DNA of 59,353 bases. Origin: Bacillota bacterium. Lineage in GTDB: Bacteria; Bacillota; Clostridia; Clostridiales; Clostridiaceae. Positions within the stretch are counted from its first letter, which is position 1. Every line of letters begins with the position of its first letter. The stretch covers positions 1-59,353 of the forward strand of contig JAEXZL010000017.1 in assembly GCA_023451395.1 (NCBI GenBank). Direction: 5' to 3'. The position numbers and the translations under genes are program-made. Positions 1 through 7,759 of this stretch are shown piece by piece. A model generated the notes under the pieces. It was not told the origin of the DNA, ran no database searches, and worked only from the letters and a program-made list of their open reading frames with translations.

Positions 1-61
1 GATTTGAACCCACGCATGCTGGAGTCAGAGTCCAGCGCCTTAACCGCTTGGCAACACCCCA
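1..61 (-). tRNA. tRNA-Gln (CUG), 3' end cut off by window edge
   Basis: Read on the minus strand the sequence begins TGGGGTGTTGCC, the usual clostridial tRNA-Gln 5' end, followed by a D-arm and an anticodon stem CTGGA/TCCAG closing a 7-base loop CTCTGAC. The middle triplet CTG reads glutamine CAG codons. The T-arm GGGTTCAAATC is reached at the window edge, so the acceptor 3' strand and CCA lie outside. Confidence 0.88.
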
Positions 62-178
62 TCAATTACATAAATTAATATATCACGATATTTCTAATTT
101 GTAAACACCAAAGTTTAAAATTATTTAATGAAAAAATATTCTAATTATTGAGCTGATTTATATTCGGAAATAAATCAT

Positions 179-207
179 TTGAAAATTTGTATTACCTATT
201 TTATAAT
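179..207 (+). promoter_or_regulatory. Sigma-A promoter for the HNH gene
   Basis: TTGAAA at 179-184 and a perfect TATAAT at 202-207 are separated by 17 bp. They lie 50 bp upstream of the TTG start at 257, which has AGGAGG at 243-248. Confidence 0.65.
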
Positions 208-256
208 TAAATTAAGATATGCAATGCAGATTTCATCACGTTAGGAGGCATTTTTA

Positions 257-658
257 TTGAATCTATGTGAAGTTTGTGGTAAAAAAGCAGATAAACATCA
301 TATAATTTATCGCTCTCAAGGCGGCTTAGACTATCCATTTAACTATAAGTATCTGTGCCCAAACCATCATAGGGGAAAGTGCGGTCCCCATAAGAATCCT
401 GAAATAGATTTAAAGTACAAGCTAGAATTACAAGAGGTACTCTCAAATTTACTTACTAAAAGTCATTACACTCTTCCGGAATTATCTTCACTGCTATCTA
501 TAAGTAAAAGTAGCTTAAAAAGACTCTTAAAAGATATGAAAATATATAAAGAAGGCTATGACAAGGAAGATATACTCTATCTTTTAATGGGTAGACATAA
601 ATATACTGAGGAGATGCTTGAGGATTTAGAACTAGAGAAGCTTTTAGCAAACTTTTAA
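257..658 (+). CDS. Small HNH-type zinc protein with C-terminal helix-turn-helix-like region
   Basis: 133 residues starting at a TTG that sits 8 bp after a perfect AGGAGG. The first 50 residues carry CEVCG, then KHHIIYRSQGG, an Asn, and LCPNHHRGKCGPH; this matches the zinc-bound beta-beta-alpha HNH endonuclease fold (paired Cys, His-His, Asn, Cys-x2-His-His). Residues of about 70-115 (TLPELSSLLSISKSSLKRLLK) look like a helix-turn-helix. The gene is monocistronic, with its own promoter and terminator. Nuclease activity is inferred from the motif; the target is unknown. It could equally be a DNA-binding protein that reuses the HNH zinc scaffold. Confidence 0.75.
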   Translation: MNLCEVCGKKADKHHIIYRSQGGLDYPFNYKYLCPNHHRGKCGPHKNPEIDLKYKLELQEVLSNLLTKSHYTLPELSSLLSISKSSLKRLLKDMKIYKEGYDKEDILYLLMGRHKYTEEMLEDLELEKLLANF

Positions 659-668
659 TGTAAAATAC

Positions 669-697
669 AGACTGCAGATATTTCTGCAGTCTTTTTA
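669..697 (+). terminator. Rho-independent terminator of the HNH gene
   Basis: A perfect 10-bp stem (669-678 with 683-692, AGACTGCAGA arm) with a 4-nt loop is followed by TTTTT, 10 bp after the stop codon. Confidence 0.85.
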
Positions 698-787
698 AAT
701 TGTTGTAATAATTGTATAATATAGGTAGCCTTAAAAGGTGTCATAAAGCATAGATTATAAAGGTATACGAATTTAGGAGGGTATTTT

Positions 788-1468
788 ATGAATTATAAAA
801 TTGAAGGAACTCCATTACCAGTGGTTATTTGCACATTAGCTCCCTGGGAAACCATGATTACAGAAAGAGGCTCCATGAGCTGGATGAGCCCAAATATTAA
901 AATGGAGACCACAAGTAACGGTGGTGTTGGTAAAGCCTTTGGAAGGATGTTTGCTGGAGAAGCCTTATTTCAAAATCGCTATACTGCCCAAGGTGCTGAA
1001 GGGCTCATCGCCTTTGCCTCAAGCTTTCCTGGCTCCATTAGAGCCTTTAATATCACACCTACTAGCGGAATAATTGTCCAAAAATCTGGCTTCTTAGCCT
1101 CCGAGGCGGGGGTAAATCTTTCAGTTCATTTTCAGAAAAAACTAGGTGCTGGATTATTTGGAGGAGAAGGCTTTATAATGCAGAAGCTTTCTGGTCAAGG
1201 TACAGCCTTTATTGAAATCGATGGACATGCAGTAGAATACGATCTGGCAAGAGGAGAATCTATGGTAGTGGATACTGGTTATTTAGCTGCTATGAGCGAT
1301 ACCTGTACCATGGAAATCACTACTATACCAGGTATTAAAAATATGCTCTTTGGTGGCGAGGGGCTTTTTAATACCGTTGTACATGGTCCAGGAAAAATAA
1401 TTCTTCAAACCATGCCTGTAAGTGCCGTTGCTGGTACCTTAAGGCCTTTTTTCCCATCAGCTAAATAA
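788..1468 (+). CDS. AIM24/TIGR00266-family protein
   Basis: 226 residues with no signal peptide or membrane helix. The opening (YKIEGTPLPVVICTLAPWETMITERGSMSWM) and the repeated glycine-rich beta-strand segments with FGGEG motifs are characteristic of the TIGR00266/AIM24 family, a beta-structured fold related to tryptophan RNA-binding attenuator-like barrels. Members are widespread in bacteria, usually of this length, and have no settled biochemical role. AGGAGGG ends 8 bp before the ATG. It stands alone between two terminators. Confidence 0.85.
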   Translation: MNYKIEGTPLPVVICTLAPWETMITERGSMSWMSPNIKMETTSNGGVGKAFGRMFAGEALFQNRYTAQGAEGLIAFASSFPGSIRAFNITPTSGIIVQKSGFLASEAGVNLSVHFQKKLGAGLFGGEGFIMQKLSGQGTAFIEIDGHAVEYDLARGESMVVDTGYLAAMSDTCTMEITTIPGIKNMLFGGEGLFNTVVHGPGKIILQTMPVSAVAGTLRPFFPSAK

Positions 1469-1481
1469 TATTTAGAAGGAT

Positions 1482-1523
1482 AAAGCCCTAGAAAGCTTCA
1501 GCTAAGCTGCTTTCTAGGGCTTT
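1482..1523. terminator. Bidirectional terminator between convergent genes
   Basis: A perfect 15-bp stem (1482-1496 with 1509-1523) starting AAAGCCCTAG lies between the AIM24-like gene and the lactate dehydrogenase gene. A-rich and T-rich flanks allow it to serve both strands. Confidence 0.85.
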
Positions 1524-1536
1524 ATTTCTTAAATAT

Positions 1537-2946
1537 CTAATTAAGATTTTGACATACCTTCCCAGGATTTAAGATATTTTTAGGGTCAAAGGCTTTTTTT
1601 ATTCCCTGCATAAGGTCAATAACCATTGGATCTAAGGATTCTCTGAGATAAGGCTTTTTAGCATAGCCTATACCATGTTCACCGGAAACCTGTCCCTTTA
1701 GCTCCTGAGCTTTAGTATATATCTTATCCATAGCAAGTGACATTCTCTCTTCCCATTCTTCTTGAGATAAATCATCCTTTAGAATATAAGCATGAAGATT
1801 ACCGTCACCGGCATGACCAAAGCTTTTAATTCGAATATCTACCTCATTATGAAGATTATGCATATATTCCACCATAGTGTTAACGCAATTTCTCGGCACC
1901 ACTACGTCAACCTCATCCATATAAGTGGTGGAGCCTTTAATTGCCTCTAGAAATGCTCCTCTTGCCTTCCAAATAGATTCATCCCTTTCTTCTGTATCTG
2001 AAATGAGGATATCAATTGCCCCCTGCTCTAAACAAAGCTTTGCCACAGCAGCATAATCCGACTCTATCTCCTCCGTTGAATTTCCATCAAATTTCAATAA
2101 CAGGTAAGCATCTGACTGGTTATCTGGGAACTTCTTTCCAAGATATTTTTCTGCATCCATTATAACTTCTCTCTGCATAAATTCAATGGCTGTTGGAATA
2201 GCCTTTGATTTTATAATTACTGGAACAGTTCCTATAGCCTTTTCTAAGGAAGGGAAAGGAATCAAAAGGCTTATAGTCTTCTTAGGAAGAGGTAAAAGCT
2301 TTAAGGTTGCCTTCGTTATAAAGCCTAAAGTTCCCTCTGAGCCTATTATTAAATCCTTAAGAGCATAGCCTGAGCTATTCTTAACTACCTTTCCTCCTAG
2401 TTCAACTATTTCACCATTAGGAAGAACGACTTCTAAGCCTCTAACATAGTCTCTTGTAACCCCATATTTTACAGCACGCATTCCACCAGCATTCGTACTT
2501 ATATTTCCGCCAATTGTAGCAGACTTTTCACCTGGATCTGGTGGATAAAAGAAATCTCTTTCCTCTACATAAGCAGATAGCTCCATTAGTAGAACTCCAG
2601 GCTCCAAGGTTATAGTTAAATTTTCTTCATCCAGCTCCAGTATATGATTCATAAGGCTTGTATCAATCATTATCCCATGTTGCATAGCTACAGAAGAACC
2701 AACAAGACCTGTTCCTGCTCCTCTTGGTGTAACAGGAATAACCTTTTCGTAGGCATACTTCATTATCTTAGATATCTCTTCTGCAGACAGAGCCCTTACC
2801 ACTACCTCTGGATAGCTGCTTGCTCCCCCTAATTCATCATGGCTGTAATCCTCATTGATTCTATCACCATATAATACCCGTTCTTTATCTAAAACTACAC
2901 TTTCAATAAACTGTATATCCTGTTCATCTATTTTTTTATAATTCAT
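1537..2946 (-). CDS. lctD: FAD-dependent lactate dehydrogenase subunit of an EtfAB-LDH complex (GlcD family)
   Basis: 469 residues, normal for the FAD_binding_4/FAD-oxidase_C (GlcD/VAO) family. The N-terminal half has the PP-loop region (PRGAGTGLVGSSV and DPGEKSATIGGNISTNAGG) and the C-terminal half has FGHAGDGNLHAY and SGEHGIGYAKK. The start codon overlaps the EtfA stop as ATGA, so translation is coupled. In Acetobacterium woodii the equivalent EtfAB-LDH oxidises lactate with NAD+ by electron confurcation with reduced ferredoxin. The same gene set here (regulator, permease, EtfB, EtfA, LDH) supports that role. A glycolate dehydrogenase is the main alternative; the lactate permease next door argues against it. 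Confidence 0.88.
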   Translation of the reverse strand: MNYKKIDEQDIQFIESVVLDKERVLYGDRINEDYSHDELGGASSYPEVVVRALSAEEISKIMKYAYEKVIPVTPRGAGTGLVGSSVAMQHGIMIDTSLMNHILELDEENLTITLEPGVLLMELSAYVEERDFFYPPDPGEKSATIGGNISTNAGGMRAVKYGVTRDYVRGLEVVLPNGEIVELGGKVVKNSSGYALKDLIIGSEGTLGFITKATLKLLPLPKKTISLLIPFPSLEKAIGTVPVIIKSKAIPTAIEFMQREVIMDAEKYLGKKFPDNQSDAYLLLKFDGNSTEEIESDYAAVAKLCLEQGAIDILISDTEERDESIWKARGAFLEAIKGSTTYMDEVDVVVPRNCVNTMVEYMHNLHNEVDIRIKSFGHAGDGNLHAYILKDDLSQEEWEERMSLAMDKIYTKAQELKGQVSGEHGIGYAKKPYLRESLDPMVIDLMQGIKKAFDPKNILNPGKVCQNLN

Positions 2947-4142
2947 AAACTATGCCCCCTGCTCATTTTGATTTTTTCAATTATCTGAGGAACTATTTCA
3001 TATAAATCCCCTACCAAGCAATAATGTGCCGCTTTAAAAATAGGAGCATTTTCATCCTTATTTATAGCAATAATATTTTCAGAGTTTTTCATTCCTGCAA
3101 CAAACTGAATTGCACCGGATACCCCACAGGTAATAATAAGCTTTGGTCTTACAGTTCTTCCGCTTAATCCTACCTGTTTTTTGGCCTCAAGCCAGCCAGC
3201 TTCAGACAAAGGTCTAGTACAAGCAAGCTGTCCTCCTAATAGCTCTGCAAGCTCCTGAAGCATTGCTATATCCTCTTCCTTCTTAACGCCTCTTCCTGCT
3301 ACCACCAAAACATCTGAGCTTTCTATAAACTCTTCCTTTTCCTTAAGAACTATATCTAATACCTCAATGTTGGTAGCAAGATATTCCTCCTTAAGAGTGC
3401 AGGCAATAATTTCTCCAGAAGCTTCTTTTAGGCGAGGTGCTGCATCCATAACCTTATATCTAACTGTAGCCATTTGAGGTCTATGATTAGGCGTAAGAAT
3501 GTGAGCCATAATATTTCCGCCAAAAGCAGGTCTTATTTGTGATAGATCAGTCTCTTCATTTATGTCTAATACAGTACAGTCTGCAGTTAACCCTGTCTTA
3601 ACTCTAGCAGCAACCCTAGGAGCCAATTGTCTACCAACTGAGGTTGCCCCCATGATTATAGCTGTAGGCTTCACCTTTTCAATAAATTCCTGGAATGCAT
3701 TAGTATAGGTTTCAATATTAAATCTTGAAAGCTCCTTCTGATCATAAACAAATACCTTATCAACGCCATAGTGAAGAAGCTCTTTACTCTGCTTATCAAT
3801 GTCATGACCAATAAATAATGCATAAACAGGATGCTTTATCTTATCAGCTAGCTCTCTGGCCTTTCCTATTAGTTCATAGGTAACTGGATGAATTTCTCCA
3901 TCTACATGATCCACATAAACCAGTATCCCTTTCCAAAGGCTTTTATCTATATTGGACTTCATTTCCTCTTCTATATAAACAGCTGCACCTTCAGGTCCTT
4001 TTTTTACGCAAAGCTTGCACATCTTGCAGGCAGCATTACTAGTCACTTTTCCATCTTCTATCACTAATGCATTGAAAGGGCAAAGCTTTATAAACTCTTC
4101 TGAATCCTTGATTTTTTCTTGATTAAAAATTAGTTTCCCCAT
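2943..4142 (-). CDS. lctC: Electron-transfer flavoprotein alpha subunit with N-terminal [4Fe-4S] domain
   Basis: 399 residues. The C-terminal two thirds are EtfA, with the FAD-binding signature around TCGVSGAIQFVAGM followed by INKDENAPIFKAAHYCLVGD. The first 60 residues are an extra half-ferredoxin domain with C21, C39, C42 and C45, spaced to hold one [4Fe-4S] cluster. Such an extension is known from EtfA of bifurcating lactate and caffeyl-CoA systems and is absent from ordinary mitochondrial-type EtfA. The gene lies 10 bp after etfB and overlaps lctD by 4 bp. Confidence 0.9.
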   Translation of the reverse strand: MGKLIFNQEKIKDSEEFIKLCPFNALVIEDGKVTSNAACKMCKLCVKKGPEGAAVYIEEEMKSNIDKSLWKGILVYVDHVDGEIHPVTYELIGKARELADKIKHPVYALFIGHDIDKQSKELLHYGVDKVFVYDQKELSRFNIETYTNAFQEFIEKVKPTAIIMGATSVGRQLAPRVAARVKTGLTADCTVLDINEETDLSQIRPAFGGNIMAHILTPNHRPQMATVRYKVMDAAPRLKEASGEIIACTLKEEYLATNIEVLDIVLKEKEEFIESSDVLVVAGRGVKKEEDIAMLQELAELLGGQLACTRPLSEAGWLEAKKQVGLSGRTVRPKLIITCGVSGAIQFVAGMKNSENIIAINKDENAPIFKAAHYCLVGDLYEIVPQIIEKIKMSRGHSL

Positions 4143-4152
4143 GGTTTTCCCC

Positions 4153-4941
4153 CTATATAAATTTAAGTTCTTTCATTTTATTGAACATAAGCTCTGTCAG
4201 CTCATCTTTATCTCCACTCCATACTTCCTGATGGCTGTTGGCTTCTGGAGGAAAAATTCGCTGTACTTGAGTTGGCGATCCATTAAGACCATAATTTTTT
4301 TCATCTTTATCTTCCATATCCCTTAAGGATAAAATTGTTATTTCTCTATCTTTAGAAGCCATTTTTTTAATATAAGAGGGAAGCCTTGGCTGAAATATAT
4401 CCTTTTCTACTGCTAAAAGGCATGGAAATTTTATTTTTGCAATTTCTAAATCATTTGCCATATCCATTTCTACTGTTATAGAAGTATCATCAAATTCAAG
4501 AATGCTTTTAACATTAGATACACTTGGAATCTTTAGCCATTCTGAGATCTCTGGTCCCACCTGAGCGGTATCTCCATCTGTTGTCTGTTTCCCGCAAAGA
4601 ATCAAATCAAATTCTCCGAAGGCCCTAATTCCTTGAGCAAGGGTAAAGCTTGTTGCAAGTACGTCTGCTCCCCCAAATTTACGATCAGATACCAATGTTC
4701 CTTTATCTGCTCCCATAGCAAAAGCTTCTTTGATAACAGCCTGAGCCTGAGGTGGTCCCATAGAAATTACACTAACGGTTCCTCCAACCTTCTCCTTTAT
4801 TCTAAGTGCTGTTTCTAGAGCGTATAAATCGTAATGATTTAATTTTGATTCAGCTCCGTTTCTAAGTAATACTCCTGTTACTGGATCCACCTGCACCTTA
4901 TTGCTTGATGGAACTTGCTTGATACAAACTAAAATATTCAT
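4153..4941 (-). CDS. lctB: Electron-transfer flavoprotein beta subunit
   Basis: 262 residues, full length for EtfB. It opens MNILVCIKQVPSSNKVQVDP and contains LCGKQTTDGDTAQVGPEISEWL, the flavin-binding loop characteristic of bifurcating EtfB proteins, where the site holds FAD rather than AMP. It should heterodimerise with the following EtfA and pass electrons between NAD(H), ferredoxin and the LDH flavin. AAGGAGAG precedes the ATG at a normal distance. Confidence 0.92.
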   Translation of the reverse strand: MNILVCIKQVPSSNKVQVDPVTGVLLRNGAESKLNHYDLYALETALRIKEKVGGTVSVISMGPPQAQAVIKEAFAMGADKGTLVSDRKFGGADVLATSFTLAQGIRAFGEFDLILCGKQTTDGDTAQVGPEISEWLKIPSVSNVKSILEFDDTSITVEMDMANDLEIAKIKFPCLLAVEKDIFQPRLPSYIKKMASKDREITILSLRDMEDKDEKNYGLNGSPTQVQRIFPPEANSHQEVWSGDKDELTELMFNKMKELKFI

Positions 4942-4958
4942 AGCTACTCTCCTTCAAA

Positions 4959-6509
4959 TTAAAATAATTTAATCCCGAAATATGTAATAAATCCCATAAG
5001 TACAATGAAAATCAAATAATACTTTATTACTACTGCAAAAATTTTACTTTCCTTTCCCACCTGATTTGTCGCAGCTATTGCAATAGCAATGCTTTGAGGG
5101 GAAATTATTTTGCCAGAAGTTGCTCCAAGAACATTAGATGCAACCAGCCATGTCTCGCTAAGTCCTAGACTGCGAGCAGTTTCCGCTTGCAGCCCTCCAA
5201 ATAAAACGCTGGAGGAAGTACCGCTACCAGTAACAAAGGTTCCTAGAGAACCAATTATTGGTGCCGCAAATGGATAGAAGCTACCAGTTAAAGTAACGTA
5301 CATATATGCTATATCTCTAATCATTCCACTATAGCCCATTATTTTAGCTGTTGCCATAATGGATATAATGGTTAAAATAGTCTTCCACATCTGAACAACT
5401 GTATCTTTAAGAACCTTAACCATATCCTTAAAGGTAGCTCCTTGAAGCTTCCCACCTATTAAGGCTGCTAAGAATATCAGAACTCCTGGTGTAGCTAGCC
5501 ATGCAAAGGTATAGGGTGTCCCTCCCTCTCCCTGATATATTAAGAAAGAAGATTTTATAGTTTTTAGTGCTTCACTAAGCTGCGGAAACATATTAGATGT
5601 TAGAAGTAAAAATACAAATATCAATATAAATGGGCTCCAGGCATATAAAGCTTCTCTTTTAGAAAAACTTGCTGATTTCTCTTTCTTATCCTTAATTTCC
5701 ATGAGATATTCCTTAGGAGTATCCTTTATTAGGAGCTTTGAAAATATTACTGTTGCCACCATAGAGCATACAGATCCAAAGACCACAGGAAGCTCAGCTC
5801 CTAGAAGCTTTGCCACTAAATATTCTGGGATAATGAATGATAAACCTGAAATCAAGGTCAATAACCCCATTCCCTTTAAAGCTTTAAAAGATTTCCCTGT
5901 AAGTACTACCAATATAAAGGGAGTTAGAATGACCAATGGTGCAAGCTGTAAGGCCAGTGAACCAGCTACGGATAAAGTATCCAAGCCTGTGAGATTTGCT
6001 ATGGTTATAGTTGGTATTCCTATAGATCCAAAGGCTGTAGGTGTTCCATTGGCGATGAGACAAACAGCAGCAGAAAATAATGGATCAAAGCCCAATCCCC
6101 AAAGCATACTAGCAGGTATGGCTACAGCAGTACCAAAGCCCGCCATTCCTTCTAAGAAGCCGCCAAAGCCCCAGGCTATAATTAACACTAAGACTCTCTT
6201 GTCCCTAGAAACTGTAGTTAACATATTCTTAATAACTTCAATTTTTCCAGTATGAATACAAAGGTTATAAGTAAAAACAGCAGCTATTATAACTAAAGAG
6301 ATAGGCCATAATGCCATGGCAGCTCCTTCAAAAGCTGCGGTAACTAAAGGAATTGCAGTCATCTTCCATATGAATGGTGCTAATATGACTGCTATAAGAA
6401 GTGAAATCGGACAGGCCTTAAAGGCAGGCATCTTCAAATAGCTTAAAGCAATAATCAACCAAATGATTGGAAGCATTGCTAAAAGAAACATAATAATAGT
6501 ATTCCCCAT
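4959..6509 (-). CDS. lctP: L-lactate permease (LctP/LldP family)
   Basis: 516 residues with about a dozen hydrophobic segments and the family hallmarks: GFGGFLEGMAGFGTAVAIPASML (LEGMAGFGTA), APIIGSLGTFVTGSGTSSSVLFGGLQ, and ATSGKIISPQSIAIA near the C-terminus. LctP proteins import lactate, and some import glycolate, with protons. It is the first gene of the metabolic part of the operon, directly behind the operator region, and lies 17 bp before etfB. Confidence 0.92.
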   Translation of the reverse strand: MGNTIIMFLLAMLPIIWLIIALSYLKMPAFKACPISLLIAVILAPFIWKMTAIPLVTAAFEGAAMALWPISLVIIAAVFTYNLCIHTGKIEVIKNMLTTVSRDKRVLVLIIAWGFGGFLEGMAGFGTAVAIPASMLWGLGFDPLFSAAVCLIANGTPTAFGSIGIPTITIANLTGLDTLSVAGSLALQLAPLVILTPFILVVLTGKSFKALKGMGLLTLISGLSFIIPEYLVAKLLGAELPVVFGSVCSMVATVIFSKLLIKDTPKEYLMEIKDKKEKSASFSKREALYAWSPFILIFVFLLLTSNMFPQLSEALKTIKSSFLIYQGEGGTPYTFAWLATPGVLIFLAALIGGKLQGATFKDMVKVLKDTVVQMWKTILTIISIMATAKIMGYSGMIRDIAYMYVTLTGSFYPFAAPIIGSLGTFVTGSGTSSSVLFGGLQAETARSLGLSETWLVASNVLGATSGKIISPQSIAIAIAATNQVGKESKIFAVVIKYYLIFIVLMGFITYFGIKLF

Positions 6510-6550
6510 AATTTAATCCCCATTTCTTGCGTTTAATCCCTCAATATTGT

Positions 6551-6567
6551 AATTGGTACTACCAATT
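6551..6567. promoter_or_regulatory. Operator O1, perfect 17-bp palindrome
   Basis: AATTGGTA-C-TACCAATT is an 8+1+8 perfect inverted repeat. It fits the GGTNNNACC-type half-sites typical of FadR/LldR-subfamily GntR regulators, and such a regulator is encoded immediately upstream. It lies between the promoter and the permease start, 41 bp before the ATG. Confidence 0.8.
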
Positions 6568-6602
6568 GTTCTAAAAAAATATCCCCAAATACTTTTTTAT
6601 AA

Positions 6603-6619
6603 AATTGGTACTACCATTT
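6603..6619. promoter_or_regulatory. Operator O2, 17-bp palindrome
   Basis: AATTGGTA-C-TACCATTT repeats operator O1 with one mismatch in an arm. Centre-to-centre distance to O1 is 52 bp, close to five helical turns, so regulator dimers on both sites would face the same side. O2 begins about where transcription from the predicted promoter would start. Confidence 0.78.
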
Positions 6620-6629
6620 GTTAATGTAA

Positions 6630-6659
6630 ATGTTATCACCGAGGGTATTAAGCTGTCAA
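6630..6659 (-). promoter_or_regulatory. Promoter of the lactate permease-EtfBA-LDH genes
   Basis: On the minus strand a consensus TTGACA (6654-6659) is followed after 18 bp by TAACAT (6630-6635, four of six -10 matches). Operator O2 lies directly downstream, consistent with repression by the neighbouring FadR-like protein. Confidence 0.6.
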
Positions 6660-6706
6660 CAGGAAATTTGTGAATTTTTCAAAAGATTCGTTAATTTTTT
6701 ATCTAT

Positions 6707-7381
6707 TTAGTTTATATTTTCTCGAATATATGTGAAATGATTATCAAGAGCATGAAGTCCTTTATTTAGATTCCGCTCATCTAAGGCTTCTACTAGCTGT
6801 CTATGAGAATCCTTAAGAAGTTCTCCACCCCGTTCATTACTTATTATAGCCTGACGCATATGGAATATAAAAATATCAATCACTTCATTTAATGCCATAA
6901 GATTCTTCATTATTAACCAATTCTTTGATGCAGAGATGATGGTGTAATGAAGCTTCTTATCATACTGTGCTTTTTCTGCATCGGATATATCGCTCTCCAT
7001 TTTCTCAATTAAGCTCTTCATTTCATTTATATCCTTTTGGGATATATTATCCATAGCAAGGATAAAGGCTTGTATCTCTAAAGCATATCTAAACTCGGTT
7101 ATCTGAGGATAATCAATTTTTCTTAAGGCATACATCATGGATAAAGTCTCTACAAGGTTTTTTTCAAAGGAATCGGAGATATAATTACCAGCTCCCTGCT
7201 GACTGGAAATAACCCCCATGATACCTAGGATTTTTAGTCCTTCTCTTACAGAGTTACGACTTACCTCTAATTGTTCTGCTAATTCACGCTCAGGGGGGAG
7301 TTTTTCTCCCATAGAGTATTTACCATCCACTATCCCTTGCTTTATATAATTTATGACCTTCTCGTAAGCTTTCTCTGCCAT
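6707..7381 (-). CDS. lctA: FadR-type GntR regulator of the lactate operon
   Basis: The N-terminal winged helix (KLPPERELAEQLEVSRNSVREGLKILGIMGVI) is a classic GntR domain; the rest is an FCD effector domain with the spaced Asp/His residues that usually bind a metal and a carboxylate ligand. I place the start at the ATG at 7381 (MAEKAY): the upstream in-frame ATG at 7390 is only 1 bp from GGAAGG, whereas 7381 has a normal spacing. It is transcribed in the same direction as the lactate genes but separated from them by 197 bp carrying the promoter and operators. Lactate is the probable effector by context. Confidence 0.87.
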   Translation of the reverse strand: MAEKAYEKVINYIKQGIVDGKYSMGEKLPPERELAEQLEVSRNSVREGLKILGIMGVISSQQGAGNYISDSFEKNLVETLSMMYALRKIDYPQITEFRYALEIQAFILAMDNISQKDINEMKSLIEKMESDISDAEKAQYDKKLHYTIISASKNWLIMKNLMALNEVIDIFIFHMRQAIISNERGGELLKDSHRQLVEALDERNLNKGLHALDNHFTYIRENIN

Positions 7382-7415
7382 TTTACCCATTCCTTCCCAT
7401 AGATATCATAAAAAT

Positions 7416-7424
7416 ATTATATCA
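7416..7424 (-). promoter_or_regulatory. Extended -10 promoter of the lactate regulator gene
   Basis: TGATATAAT on the minus strand is a full extended -10 element (TG-N-TATAAT), 35 bp upstream of the chosen regulator start. No convincing -35 is seen, as is usual for this class. Confidence 0.5.
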
Positions 7425-7680
7425 TATTTATTTCCCAGCCACAGCACCGCAAACACTTATTCTCTCATAATAGTTAATACATCAAGGATTTATTCATATT
7501 AATCTTCTGCAGTCCTATTTCTAAAAATCCCCCACTAATTTGAATGACATTTAACAACTAATTATTTATTTTTTATCAAAGTATAGTAATTTTTTTCAAA
7601 GTATTGTTTATTCAAAGATGATACGAATAATTATAAAATAGTGCCTCACTATTTATAAGTTTATATTTAAAGAAATTTAA
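7425..7680. other. Non-coding stretch between the regulator and aldehyde dehydrogenase genes
   Basis: About 250 bp of very AT-rich sequence. No ORF with a ribosome site, no tRNA and no clear repeat was seen. A 94-codon minus-strand frame running through it is an out-of-frame continuation over the end of the aldehyde dehydrogenase gene and is not supported. Confidence 0.6.
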
Positions 7681-7714
7681 TATAAAGGATGTCCAATTAA
7701 GGACATCCTTTATA
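7681..7714 (-). terminator. Probable terminator of the aldehyde dehydrogenase gene
   Basis: A perfect 14-bp inverted repeat (7681-7694 with 7701-7714) with a 6-nt loop lies 46 bp past the stop codon. The following tract is AT-rich rather than a clean U-run. Confidence 0.65.
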
Positions 7715-7759
7715 TTATAGTTTATATTATGCTTTATGTTATGGATTTTAAAAAAAGCT

